The notes beneath the pieces were generated by a model. It searched no databases, was not told where the DNA came from, and was given only the letters and a program-made list of their open reading frames with translations. The translations under genes were made by a program, and so were the position numbers. Below are positions 12,301-21,945 of a stretch of 64,000 bases of DNA, one piece after another (position 1 is the stretch's first letter; the number at the start of each line of letters is the position of its first letter). Origin of the DNA: Lysobacter changpingensis (GTDB lineage: Bacteria; Pseudomonadota; Gammaproteobacteria; Xanthomonadales; Xanthomonadaceae); NCBI RefSeq assembly GCF_017308985.1, contig NZ_JADWPE010000006.1:1-64000 (forward strand), in the 5' to 3' direction.

Positions 12301-12765
12301 GGCAGCGTGTTCTCGATCACCGTGCCGTTCGGCCGCGCGATGCACGCCGCGCCGCTGCCGTCGCCGCATGTGACGATGGGCGGCGATTCGCTCGCCGGCC
12401 TGCGCGTGCTGTGCGTGGACAACGATCGCGAGATCCTCGACGGCATGCGCAGCCTGCTGCAACGCTGGGGCGTCGTCGCGCTCACCGCCGCGAACGCGGA
12501 TGAAGCGCTGGCGCGGCTCGACGAGCGGCCGGACGTCGCGCTGGTCGACTATCACCTGCACGACCGGCTCGACGGCCTGGGCGTGATCGACGAACTGCGA
12601 GCGCATTACGGCCGCCCGCTGCCGGCGGCGTTGCTGACCGGCGACGGCAGCGACGCGCTCAAGCTCGCCGCGCGCGAGCACGACTGCCGCGTGCTGACCA
12701 AACCGGTGAAGCCGGCGTCCTTGCGCGCATTCCTCGCCGCGCAGCGGCAGGCCGTGCACGCGTGA
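9310..12765 (+). CDS. Hybrid sensor kinase with SLC5 transporter domain (CrbS/MxtR-like)
   Basis: 1151 residues, GTG start at 9310 after AGGGCGG. Residues 1 to about 500 are a sodium:solute symporter (SLC5) domain with about 13 hydrophobic segments. Next come a linker, a PAS domain (about 635-750, with NISQGVSVVD), a coiled segment, HisKA with the phospho-accepting His797 in SHDVLQPLNAARLF, an HATPase domain (DTGPGISEHH, then GLGLGLSICQR) and a C-terminal receiver with Asp1080 in ALVDYHL. This architecture matches CrbS of Vibrio and MxtR of Pseudomonas, which with CrbR/ErdR activate acs for acetate use. A NarL-type regulator and acs lie 1.5-4 kb downstream, which strongly supports that role. 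Alternative: a sensor for another carboxylate or amino acid, as in CbrA, but CbrA lacks the receiver and the acs context. Confidence 0.88.
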   Translation: MIPGWILLLVSAAYVGVLFAVAYFGDQRETTPRARWLRPAVYSLALAVYCSSWTFYGAVGTAARTGLGFLPIYLGPLLMLLFGWRILERLVLISGEHRIVSIADFLSSRYGRAPGLAALVAAVALTAAVPYVALQFKAVAMSVEVLADVRSDAGLLSDPAFYVALMLAAFAILFGTRQIDATEHHRGMVLAIALESLVKLLAFLAIGLFALAHLPGTGNLVQRMVQAAPVVTAQGLPAGFVAQTLLAFTAIVCLPRQFHVAVVECQDPADLRSARWMFGAYLVLISLLVVPITLAGQSLLAGTGASPDTYVLALPLALQHETLALIVYIGGFSAATGMVIVASVALSTMVSNDLIMPLLLRGGALHESQGIDKQVLWVRRITIFVLAMMAYGYHRGSAYYGGGEDTLAQHGLLAFAAVAQFAPALIGGLYWRGASRAGAFSGLFAGTVLWLYTLLLPALARGGWFGTHWIEQGPLGVDWLRPEQLFGLHGWDPLTHGAFWSLLFNVGVFLFVSVRQRPRLQEQLLAAPFLDPYVQRPALGPGGWAGSVRGGELLALAERIVGERHARRAFEEYALQQGRTWQPEQPADRALAQFTERLLASAIGAASARLTLTTALRGSGMELGEVVALLDEANQELRFNRQILSTTLENISQGVSVVDAEMRLVAWNRRYQELFEYPDGMLYVGRPVSDLIRWNAERGEMGPGDIDEQVRRRLKHLRAGVPHVFERVRANGQVIEMRGRPLPGGYVTTYSDVTDYKRAEQGLREVNETLEQRVELRTREAEAAQQSKTRFLAAISHDVLQPLNAARLFASALRETSDVAEQAHLAERVDASLRAAEDLLDGLLDISRLDAGALRIAITDFDVNELLRELVAQYAPVAAGRGLQLRVRAPDTPRPVRSDRRLLRRALQNFLANALRYTREGGVLIAARMREGAVELQVWDTGPGISEHHLAQIFDEFRRFETPSDAGERGLGLGLSICQRIARTLEHPLRVRSRVNVGSVFSITVPFGRAMHAAPLPSPHVTMGGDSLAGLRVLCVDNDREILDGMRSLLQRWGVVALTAANADEALARLDERPDVALVDYHLHDRLDGLGVIDELRAHYGRPLPAALLTGDGSDALKLAAREHDCRVLTKPVKPASLRAFLAAQRQAVHA

Positions 12766-12789
12766 TTGCCTTGACGACGCGCGCGATCA

Positions 12790-14112
12790 TCAGCGATTCG
12801 ACGCGCTGACGCGCCACACCACGTTGCCGACGTCGTCGGCGACCAGCAGCGCGCCGTCGCGTGCGATCGCCACGCCGACGGGACGTCCGCGCGCGTTGAG
12901 GTCGGCATCGAGGAAACCGCCGAGCACGTCGACCATCGTGCCGGTCGGCCGTCCGCCATCGAAGGGTACGAACACAACCTTGTAGCCCGACAGTGGCTGC
13001 CGGTTCCACGAACCGTGCAGGCCGATGAAGGCGCCGTTCGAGTAACCATCGCCGAGCTTCTGCCCCTGCGCGAACGTGAGGCCGAGCGGCGCGACGTGCG
13101 CGCCGAGCGCGAAGTCGGGCTCGCGCGCGGTGGCGACGAGGTCGGGGTTCTGCGGCTTCACGCGCGTGTCGACGTGCTGGCCCCAGTAGCTGTACGGCCA
13201 GCCGAAGAACGCGCCACGCTCGACGTGCGTGAGGTAGTCGGGCACGAGGTCGTTGCCGAGTTCGTCGCGCTCGTTGACCACGGCCCACAATGCGCCGGTG
13301 TGGGGTTCGAACGCGATGCCGACCGGATTGCGCAGGCCGCTGGCGAACACGCGGCGCGTGCGCGCGGCAGGATCGATCTCCAGGATGGCCGCGCGATCGA
13401 CCTCGGCCTGCATGCCGTTGTCGGCGATGTTGCTGTTCGAACCGACGCCGACGAACAGCCGCGTGCCGTCCTTCGATGCGACCAGCGTCTTGGTCCAGTG
13501 ATGGTTGAGCTGGTCGCCGCCGCCGGGCAGGTCGACGACTTTTTCCGGCGCGCCGTTCGCCTGCGTCTGTCCTGTCTCGTAAGGCAGGCGCACCAGCGCG
13601 TCGGCGTTCGCGATGTAAAGCGTGTCGCCGACCAGCGCCATGCCGATCGGCGAGGTCAGGTTTTCCGCGAAGGCGCTGCGCATTTCGGCCACGCCGTCGC
13701 CATCGGCATCGCGCAGCAGCGTGATGCGGTTCGCGCTGGGCACGCCGGAGCCGGCGCGCTTCATCACCGCGGCCATCACCTTGCCCTTGAGGCCCTTGAT
13801 GCCGCGCTTGCCCGGCGGCGCGTTGCTTTCGGCGACCAGCACGTCGCCATTGGGCAGCACATGCAGCCAGCGCGGATGGTTGAGTCCGGTCGCGAGCGCC
13901 TTCACTTCGAGCCCCGCGGCGGGCGTCGGCGTTTCCACGCCGTCCCAGCCGCGCGCGGGCGCGATTTCGACCACCGGCAACGCCGACGTCTGCGGCGGCA
14001 CGATCCGCGGGTTGGCGCCGGTGTCCTCGCCTTCACGCAGCTTCGCCTGGCCGCCGCAGGCGGCGAGTGTCGAAGCGAGCACGAGCGTGGCGATCCGAAG
14101 CGCCAGGTTCAT
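12790..14112 (-). CDS. PQQ-type sorbosone/glucose dehydrogenase-like lipoprotein
   Basis: 440 residues. The N-terminus is a lipoprotein signal with lipobox LAAC (Cys ~20). The rest is a six-bladed beta-propeller of the glucose/sorbosone dehydrogenase family, with repeats such as GLNHPRWLHVLPNGDVLVAES, SGLRNPVGIAFEP and SDFALGAHVAPLGL-like turns. Family members oxidise sugars in the periplasm with PQQ, but many lipoproteins of this family have no proven activity. ATG 14112 is chosen because the lipobox follows it directly and GGAG lies ~13 bases upstream; a longer open frame running to 14979 would overlap the regulator and carries no homology. The gene sits between the sensor kinase and regulator genes, converging on the kinase gene. 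Confidence 0.82.
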   Translation of the reverse strand: MNLALRIATLVLASTLAACGGQAKLREGEDTGANPRIVPPQTSALPVVEIAPARGWDGVETPTPAAGLEVKALATGLNHPRWLHVLPNGDVLVAESNAPPGKRGIKGLKGKVMAAVMKRAGSGVPSANRITLLRDADGDGVAEMRSAFAENLTSPIGMALVGDTLYIANADALVRLPYETGQTQANGAPEKVVDLPGGGDQLNHHWTKTLVASKDGTRLFVGVGSNSNIADNGMQAEVDRAAILEIDPAARTRRVFASGLRNPVGIAFEPHTGALWAVVNERDELGNDLVPDYLTHVERGAFFGWPYSYWGQHVDTRVKPQNPDLVATAREPDFALGAHVAPLGLTFAQGQKLGDGYSNGAFIGLHGSWNRQPLSGYKVVFVPFDGGRPTGTMVDVLGGFLDADLNARGRPVGVAIARDGALLVADDVGNVVWRVSASNR

Positions 14113-14219
14113 GGAGAACGGGACTCCATTGCGACTGTTCCGCACGCTGTAGTACCGCAGCGGCGGTGGATCGGGCGTGAGTTGCCTCCGGGCGCCGGAC
14201 GACGAGCGTGTCGCCGGGC

Positions 14220-14888
14220 TCAGTCGGCCTCTTCCGGCGGCGGCACGATCGCGCCCGGGTCCAGCGCGAGCCGGCCGGCGATCAGTACGGCCTGCGTGCG
14301 ATTGCTGGCGCCGAGCTTGCGCAGGATCGCGGTGACATGCGCCTTCACCGTTGCCTCCGACACGCCGAGTTCGTAGCCGATCTGCTTGTTGAGCAGCCCC
14401 GCGCCGAGCATCTGCAACACCCGGAACTGTTGCGGCGTGAGATCGCGCAAACGCTGCGCGGCGTCGTGTTCGTCGGCGTGCGCCGCCGGTGCGGAGAGCG
14501 CGACCGACGGCGCCCAGCGATCGCCATCGAGCACGCGCGTGATCGCCTCGCCGAGCGTCGCGGCATCGGCGGATTTCGGAATGAAGCCGACCGCGCCGTG
14601 ATCGAGCGCGCGGCGCATCACCGTGGGCTCCTCGCGCGCGGAGACGACGACGATGGGCAATTGCGGATGCAGCGCGCGCAGGTGCACGAGCGCGCTGAAA
14701 CCCTGCGCGCCGGGCATGTTGAGGTCGAGCAGCAGCAGGTCGGCGTCGGGTTCGGCTTCGACCAGCGTGTACAGCGCCTCGACGCTGTCGGCCTCGCGCA
14801 GCTGCGCGTCCGGCAGCACGCGCGCGACCGCGCCGCGCAGGGCTTCGCGGAAGAGCGGGTGGTCGTCGGCGATGAGGAGGGTGGGCAT
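14220..14888 (-). CDS. NarL/FixJ-type response regulator (CrbR/ErdR-like)
   Basis: 222 residues. An N-terminal receiver has the acidic pair Asp8-Asp9, phospho-acceptor Asp55 in LLLLDLNMPG and the conserved Lys in GFIPKSA. A C-terminal LuxR helix-turn-helix follows (LTPQQFRVLQMLGAG, then NKQIGYELGVSEATVKAHV). It is the expected partner of the transporter-domain kinase at 9310 and lies 145 bases downstream of acs on the same strand. CrbR, ErdR and AgmR-like regulators with this partner control acetyl-CoA synthetase and related carbon genes. Phosphotransfer from the kinase is inferred from context. Confidence 0.88.
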   Translation of the reverse strand: MPTLLIADDHPLFREALRGAVARVLPDAQLREADSVEALYTLVEAEPDADLLLLDLNMPGAQGFSALVHLRALHPQLPIVVVSAREEPTVMRRALDHGAVGFIPKSADAATLGEAITRVLDGDRWAPSVALSAPAAHADEHDAAQRLRDLTPQQFRVLQMLGAGLLNKQIGYELGVSEATVKAHVTAILRKLGASNRTQAVLIAGRLALDPGAIVPPPEEAD

Positions 14889-15033
14889 CTGGTCGGGCTT
14901 CTGCTTCCCCTGCTGTCAGGGGAGGTTGGGAGGGTAAGCGGCTCGGGCGCCAGTGACGCAATGACGGCCGGCGATACATCCCTCCCCGTCCCTCCCCTGC
15001 ACGCGGGAGGGAGTGCTTCCGGGAGGGAAGGAG
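14889..15033. repeat. C-rich/G-rich hairpin repeats between acs and the regulator
   Basis: The gap contains CCCCTG-CTGT-CAGGGG (14907-14922) and a TCCCTCCC / GGGAGGGA inverted pair near 14989-15013. These resemble the hairpin element at 277-320. They may limit read-through from acs into the regulator gene, but no T run is visible. Confidence 0.4.
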
Positions 15034-16986
<1,953 letters not shown>

Positions 16987-17086
16987 GGCGGGCGGCTCCG
17001 GGACGGCGTGAAAGGCGTTCCGGCCGAAGCAGGCGGCCGGAACGGCCAGTGTGCCGCATTCGCTGTCGGGCCTCATCCACGGGGGT

Positions 17087-17122
17087 GTAGACGATGGTCG
17101 TAGACGGCCCGCGCCTACGACC
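17087..17122. promoter_or_regulatory. Candidate regulator site in the acs/porin divergent promoter region
   Basis: GGTCGTAG (17096-17103) and CTACGACC (17115-17122) form a perfect 8-bp inverted repeat with an 11-base spacer. A further GTAGACG (17087-17093) repeats the GTAGACG at 17100-17106. The cluster is about 100 bases from the start codons of both acs and the porin gene. NarL-family regulators bind such heptamer clusters, so the CrbR-like protein is the natural candidate; this is inference. Confidence 0.4.
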
Positions 17123-17207
17123 AATGGGGAATGGTTGTGCAGCGCGATGGCGCCGCAGGCTCGGGCCATGTCGGGCATCCGGTCCGGCGTTCCTTTGGGA
17201 GGGAATC

Positions 17208-18668
17208 ATGTCCGCAAGCATTGCCCCGACGTCGAAGGCCGCGTCCCCGCGTCGCCGCCCGCTCGCCGCCGCATTGCTCGTCGCGCTCGCGTTGCCGGGG
17301 ATGGCCTTCGCGCAGACCGCGAAGGAGAAGGAGCTGGAAGCGCGCGTCGCCCAGCTCGAAGCGATGGTCCAGCAACTGGTGGCGCAGCAGCAGCAACAGC
17401 AGAGCCAGATCAGCGAAGTGAAGACGGCCCAGGCCACCGCGCCCGCCGCACCGGCCACGCCCGCGACGGCGACCGCGGCCACGGGCGCGGCGGCACCGAT
17501 CCAGAGCACGACGATCACGCCGACCGCGAATCCGAACTCGAAGTTCTCCTACGGTGGCTTCATCAAGCTCGATGCGTCGGTCACCTCGACCAACGACGGC
17601 GACATTCCCGACGGCACCGTGGGTCGCCTGTTCTACGTGCCCAAGGCGATTCCGGTCGGCCAGGGCGACCTGCGCGAAGGCGGCACCGACACCGACATGG
17701 GCGCCAATTTCTCGCGCTTCTGGTTCGGCGTGGACAGCGTCACCGACAACGACGACAAGCTGAAGGCGTACCTGGAGTTCGACCTGTTCGGCGGCGGCAG
17801 CACGGCCTTCACCGGCAACGAGGTCGCGACCAACACCTACGCGCTCACCCTGCGCCAGGCCTACGTGCAGTGGAACAACTGGCTGGCCGGCCAGACCTGG
17901 ACGAACTTCCAGGACACCGCCGCGCTGCCCGACACGGTCGACTTCCTCGGCCCCACGGAAGGCACGGTGTTCGTGCGCCAGGCGCAGTTGCGCTACACCA
18001 ACGGGCCGTGGTCGTTCTCGATGGAGAACCCGGAAACGGTCTACACGCCGTTCAACGGCAACATGGCGCAGATCGCCGGTGACGACGGCCCGATGCCCGA
18101 CTTCACCGCGCGCTACACGGCCAAGGGCGACTGGGGCCACTTCGGCGTCGCGGGCCTGGTGCGGCAGCTGAAGTACCAGACCGCGGGCGTCGCCGGAACG
18201 CCGACCACGCCGGCGCTTCCGTCGATCGAGGACGAAAGCACCGGCTACGGCCTGAGCGTGTCGGGCAAGTTCAACCTCGGCAAGAACGACGACATCCGCT
18301 ACATGGTCACCGGCGGCAGCGGCATCGGCCGCTACATCGGCCTGGCGCTGAACAACGACGCGGTGCTCGATTCCACGGGCGACCTGGACAACATCGACGT
18401 CATCGCCGGCTTCGTCGGCTGGCGCCACGTGTTCACTCCGAAGCTGCGCATGAACCTGTTCTATTCGCGCGCCGAATACGACCAGGACGTCGACCTCACC
18501 GGCCTTGGCATCACCCGGGGCGCGCAGTCCGCGCACGCGAACCTGATCTATTCGCCGCTGCCCAAGCTCGACCTCGGCGCGGAGCTGATCTGGGGCCAGC
18601 GTGAACTCGAGAACGGCGACCGCGGCGAGCTCAACCGCCTGCAGACGCACGTCAAGTACAACTTCTAA
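17208..18668 (+). CDS. DcaP-like trimeric outer-membrane porin
   Basis: 486 residues. The signal peptide ends FAQT. A Gln-rich coiled coil follows (about residues 40-65, containing LEARVAQLEAMVQQLVAQ), then an Ala/Thr-rich linker and a beta-barrel with YGGFIKLDASV, RQAYVQWNNWLAGQTWTNF and the C-terminal LQTHVKYNF. This order matches DcaP of Acinetobacter, a trimeric porin that passes dicarboxylates. The GGGAGGGAA before ATG 17208 is a strong ribosome binding site. Only 12 bases separate it from the MHS transporter gene, so the two should form an outer- and inner-membrane uptake pair. The substrate is not proven; acetate or another small carboxylate is likely from the acs neighbourhood. Confidence 0.88.
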   Translation: MSASIAPTSKAASPRRRPLAAALLVALALPGMAFAQTAKEKELEARVAQLEAMVQQLVAQQQQQQSQISEVKTAQATAPAAPATPATATAATGAAAPIQSTTITPTANPNSKFSYGGFIKLDASVTSTNDGDIPDGTVGRLFYVPKAIPVGQGDLREGGTDTDMGANFSRFWFGVDSVTDNDDKLKAYLEFDLFGGGSTAFTGNEVATNTYALTLRQAYVQWNNWLAGQTWTNFQDTAALPDTVDFLGPTEGTVFVRQAQLRYTNGPWSFSMENPETVYTPFNGNMAQIAGDDGPMPDFTARYTAKGDWGHFGVAGLVRQLKYQTAGVAGTPTTPALPSIEDESTGYGLSVSGKFNLGKNDDIRYMVTGGSGIGRYIGLALNNDAVLDSTGDLDNIDVIAGFVGWRHVFTPKLRMNLFYSRAEYDQDVDLTGLGITRGAQSAHANLIYSPLPKLDLGAELIWGQRELENGDRGELNRLQTHVKYNF

Positions 18669-18680
18669 GGGGGCGAGAAC

Positions 18681-20348
18681 GTGTCCACCATTACCGCAAA
18701 CACCTCGAAAGAGGGCACGCTCAGCCAGGGGCACAAGAAGGTCATCTTCGCCTCCAGCCTGGGCACCGTGTTCGAGTGGTACGACTTCTACCTGTACGGC
18801 TCGCTCGCGGCGATCATCGCCAAGCAGTTCTTCAGCGGTTTGAACGAGACCAGCGCCTTCATCTTCGCGCTGCTCGCGTTCGCCGCGGGCTTTGCGGTGC
18901 GTCCGTTCGGCGCGATCGTGTTCGGTCGCCTCGGCGACATGATCGGCCGCAAGTACACGTTCCTGGTCACCATCGTGATCATGGGCCTGTCGACGTTCCT
19001 GGTCGGCATCCTGCCGAACTACGCGTCGATCGGATTCGCGGCGCCGGCGATCCTGATCATCCTGCGATTGCTGCAGGGCCTGGCGCTGGGCGGCGAGTAC
19101 GGCGGCGCGGCCACGTACGTGGCCGAACACGCACCGCACGGCAAGCGCGGCCTGTACACCAGCTTCATCCAGACCACCGCGACGATCGGCCTGTTCCTGT
19201 CGCTGCTGGTGATCCTGGGCGTGCGCACGTGGATGGGCACCGAGGCGTTCGAGGCCTGGGGCTGGCGCATTCCGTTCCTGCTGTCGATCGTGCTGCTGGG
19301 CGTGTCGGTGTGGATCCGCATGCAGCTCAACGAGTCGCCGCTGTTCCAGCAGATGAAGGCCGAAGGCAAGCAGTCCAAGGCGCCGATCACCGAAAGCTTC
19401 TTCTCGAAGAACGGCAAGATCGTGCTGCTCGCGCTGCTGGGCGCGACCGCAGGCCAGGCGGTGGTGTGGTACGCGGGCCAGTTCTACGCGATGTACTTCC
19501 TGACGCAGTCGTTGAAGGTGGATGCGACGACGACGTGGCTGCTGATCGCCGCCGCGCTCGCCATCGGTACGCCGTTCTTCATCTTCTTCGGCTGGCTCAG
19601 CGACAGGATCGGCCGCAAGAAGATCATCATGGCCGGCTGCCTGATCGCCGCGATCACCTACTTCCCGCTGTTCAAGGGCCTCACCCACTACGCCAACCCG
19701 GCCATCGCCGAAGCCAGCGCGAACGCGCCGGCCGTGGTGCACGCCGATCCGCGCACCTGCTCGTTCCAGTTCGACCCGGTGGGCAAGAAGGTCTTCACCA
19801 ACTCGTGCGACATCGCCACCGCCGCGCTCGCCAAGGCCGGCGTGCCGTACACGATCCAGGCGGCTCCCGCAGGCACGGTGGCACGCGTGACGGTGGGCGA
19901 CGTCGAGGTCCAGAGCTTCGAAGGCGCGGGCCTGGGCAAGGACGACAGCAAGGCGAAGACCGACGCGTTCGGCACCGCACTGAAGCAGGCGCTCACTGCC
20001 GGCGGGTATCCCGAGAAGGCGGACCCGGATCGCATCAACAAGCCGATGGTGCTGCTGATCCTGACCATCCTCGTCATCTACGTGACGATGGTCTACGGCC
20101 CGATCGCCGCGTGGCTGGTGGAGCTGTTCCCCACGCGCATCCGCTACACCTCGATGTCGCTGCCGTACCACATCGGCAACGGCTGGTTCGGCGGCTTCCT
20201 GCCGACGATCGCCTTCGCGCTGGTGGCGGCCACGGGCAACATGTACTACGGCCTGTGGTACCCGATCATCATCGCGCTGATGACCTTCGTGATCGGCTCG
20301 CTGTTCCTGCGCGAGACGAAGGATGTGGATATCACCGCGTACGATTGA
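18681..20348 (+). CDS. MFS transporter, metabolite:H+ symporter (MHS) family
   Basis: 555 residues, GTG start at 18681 with AAGGGGGCGAG upstream. Twelve transmembrane segments are expected. Motifs are GTVFEWYDFYLYGSLA in TM1, RPFGAIVFGRLGDMIGRK after TM2-3 and GWLSDRIGRKK after TM8, all typical of the ProP/KgtP/ShiA family of proton symporters for small organic acids or betaines. An unusual soluble insert of about 115 residues (334-450), containing CSFQFDPVGKKVF and SSCDIA-like cysteine positions (Cys in RTCSFQF and NSCDIA), separates TM8 from the later segments. The gene follows the DcaP-like porin by 12 bases and ends before a strong terminator. Confidence 0.9.
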   Translation: MSTITANTSKEGTLSQGHKKVIFASSLGTVFEWYDFYLYGSLAAIIAKQFFSGLNETSAFIFALLAFAAGFAVRPFGAIVFGRLGDMIGRKYTFLVTIVIMGLSTFLVGILPNYASIGFAAPAILIILRLLQGLALGGEYGGAATYVAEHAPHGKRGLYTSFIQTTATIGLFLSLLVILGVRTWMGTEAFEAWGWRIPFLLSIVLLGVSVWIRMQLNESPLFQQMKAEGKQSKAPITESFFSKNGKIVLLALLGATAGQAVVWYAGQFYAMYFLTQSLKVDATTTWLLIAAALAIGTPFFIFFGWLSDRIGRKKIIMAGCLIAAITYFPLFKGLTHYANPAIAEASANAPAVVHADPRTCSFQFDPVGKKVFTNSCDIATAALAKAGVPYTIQAAPAGTVARVTVGDVEVQSFEGAGLGKDDSKAKTDAFGTALKQALTAGGYPEKADPDRINKPMVLLILTILVIYVTMVYGPIAAWLVELFPTRIRYTSMSLPYHIGNGWFGGFLPTIAFALVAATGNMYYGLWYPIIIALMTFVIGSLFLRETKDVDITAYD

Positions 20349-20399
20349 TCGACGCTCGACCGGGTGACGTTCGATCGATCGCGGTTCGATCGTTGGATG

Positions 20400-20436
20400 C
20401 GACAACGCCGGCCTTGTGCCGGCGTTGTCGTTTGTG
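20400..20436 (+). terminator. Intrinsic terminator of the porin-transporter operon
   Basis: GACAACGCCGGC (20401-20412) pairs perfectly with GCCGGCGTTGTC (20418-20429) around CTTGT, extended by C20400-G20430 and followed by the T-rich TTTGT. It lies 52 bases beyond the transporter stop. Confidence 0.85.
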
Positions 20437-20495
20437 GGCCTGGCGATCGCTTCGGTGCTTCGCCTGTGCCAGTGTCGTCCGCGCACGCCCGCGCC

Positions 20496-20873
20496 TCAGC
20501 GGTCCACGAACGCCGCATCGCCCACCAGCTCACGCCGACGCTTCCCACTCAGCGTCCCCAACGCACGCCGATACGACCACGTCACCAGCTCGCGCAGGTA
20601 ATCCTCCGGCACGCGGCGCACGTCGACGACGGTCACCCAGTACCAGCGTCCCATCCAACGCGCCGGCTTGATGCCGGGCTGGTCGGTGAGTTCTACGAAG
20701 CGTTCCGGCGTCGTGCGGAAACTGAAGCGCCAGCGCTCCGGCTCGCTGGTCTTGAAGTAGGCGAAGGTCTTGCCGCCCACCGAGTAGACGAGGATGTTCG
20801 ACGGTTCGCCGTGCAGCACTTCCTTCGCTGCGGGAAACGACGCGCAGTAGCGCTTGAGCCGGGCGGTGTCCAT
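20496..20873 (-). CDS. MmcQ/YjbR-family protein
   Basis: 125 residues with the CyaY-like fold pattern of the family: MDTARLKRYCASFPAAKE, then FAYFKTSEPERWRFSFR, MGRWYWVTV and LRELVTWSYRRAL. Proteins of this family are often called DNA-binding, but the cellular role is not settled. ATG 20873 is preferred because it matches the family start; the frame extends 16 codons upstream without homology. It is 54 bases downstream of the LysR gene on the same strand. Confidence 0.85.
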   Translation of the reverse strand: MDTARLKRYCASFPAAKEVLHGEPSNILVYSVGGKTFAYFKTSEPERWRFSFRTTPERFVELTDQPGIKPARWMGRWYWVTVVDVRRVPEDYLRELVTWSYRRALGTLSGKRRRELVGDAAFVDR

Positions 20874-20927
20874 GGCGGCATTCTCGCGCGTGTCTGCTGA
20901 CAGCCTGCCGGCAGCAGCCATCCGCGT

Positions 20928-21836
20928 TCAGCCGTCCTCGCGGAAGTGATCGACCAGGAACTCGACCGTCGCGCGCACGCCGGGCAGCAGGCCGCGCCGG
21001 TGCGGCATCACCAGCGTGGTGGTCACCGTGCCGGCGTTCCAGTCCGGCAGCACGCGCACCAGCGCGCCCGACGCGATGGACGCCCGGCACATCCGCTCCG
21101 GCAGGCAGGCGATGCCAAGGCCGGCTTCGGCGGCGGCGATCAGCACCGTGGATTCGTTCGCGACCATGACCGCCTGCGGCGCGACCAGCGCGCGCCGGCC
21201 GGAACGATCGAACAGCGTCCACGTGGTCAGCAAGGCGCCCGACAGCACGCCGTCGTGCTGCGCGAGATCGTCGGGCGATCGCATCGGCGAACGCGATGAC
21301 ACATACGCGGGCGACGCCACCAGCACGACCGCCTCTTCCGACAGACGACGCTGCACCAGGCCCGAATCGGGAAGCGGCGCGAAATGGCTGCGGATGGCGA
21401 TGTCCACGCCTTCCTGCGGCAGGTCGACGAAGCGGTCGGACACGTCCAGTTGCAGGCGCAGCTTCGGGTGCAGGCGCGCCAGGCGCGGCAGGCACGCGGC
21501 CAGCTGCAACTGCGCCACCGGCACCGAGGCACTGATGCGTACCGTGCCGCTCGGCTCGGCCTGGCGGTCGCGCACGATGGCCTCGGCGGCTTCGGCCTCG
21601 ATCAGTGCGCCGCGCGCGTGCTCGTAGAAATCGCGCCCCAGCTCGGTCAGGGTGAAGCTGCGTGAGGTGCGATGGATCAGGCGCGCCGACAGTTGTTCCT
21701 CCAGCACCGCCACGCGCTTGCTGATCGTCGACTTGGGCAGGGCCAGGCGGCGCGAGGCCGCGGCGAAACCGCCGTGCTCGACGGCGGACACGAAGAACAC
21801 CAGGTCGTTGAGGTTGAGCACGCGGCCGACATCCAT
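20928..21836 (-). CDS. LysR-family transcriptional regulator
   Basis: 302 residues. The N-terminal winged helix is clear (LNDLVFFVSAVEHGGFAAAS, then LALPKSTISKRVAVLEEQL, and LIHRTSRSFTLTELG), followed by the periplasmic-binding-like effector domain. It belongs to the AaeR/DmlR-like group often found next to the genes it controls. The divergent glutathione transferase starts 109 bases away, so that gene is the probable target (inference). Confidence 0.93.
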   Translation of the reverse strand: MDVGRVLNLNDLVFFVSAVEHGGFAAASRRLALPKSTISKRVAVLEEQLSARLIHRTSRSFTLTELGRDFYEHARGALIEAEAAEAIVRDRQAEPSGTVRISASVPVAQLQLAACLPRLARLHPKLRLQLDVSDRFVDLPQEGVDIAIRSHFAPLPDSGLVQRRLSEEAVVLVASPAYVSSRSPMRSPDDLAQHDGVLSGALLTTWTLFDRSGRRALVAPQAVMVANESTVLIAAAEAGLGIACLPERMCRASIASGALVRVLPDWNAGTVTTTLVMPHRRGLLPGVRATVEFLVDHFREDG

Positions 21837-21945
21837 GCATGTGGACGATAAGTCCCGATTCTGCCGGCTACTCGCCCAAAGTCCACAGATCTACCTTTCC
21901 GGCTGGCCAGCGCCGCTGGCCGGAGCCCATCAGAGGAGATTCCCC

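Noticed and set aside
14113-14979. N-terminal extension of the sorbosone-dehydrogenase-like protein
   Set aside because: The extension has no homology and overlaps the response regulator; the lipoprotein signal begins at 14112.
17115-20486. 1123-residue minus-strand frame opposite the porin and transporter
   Set aside because: Low-complexity His/Arg/Glu-rich translation without signatures; both sense genes are certain.
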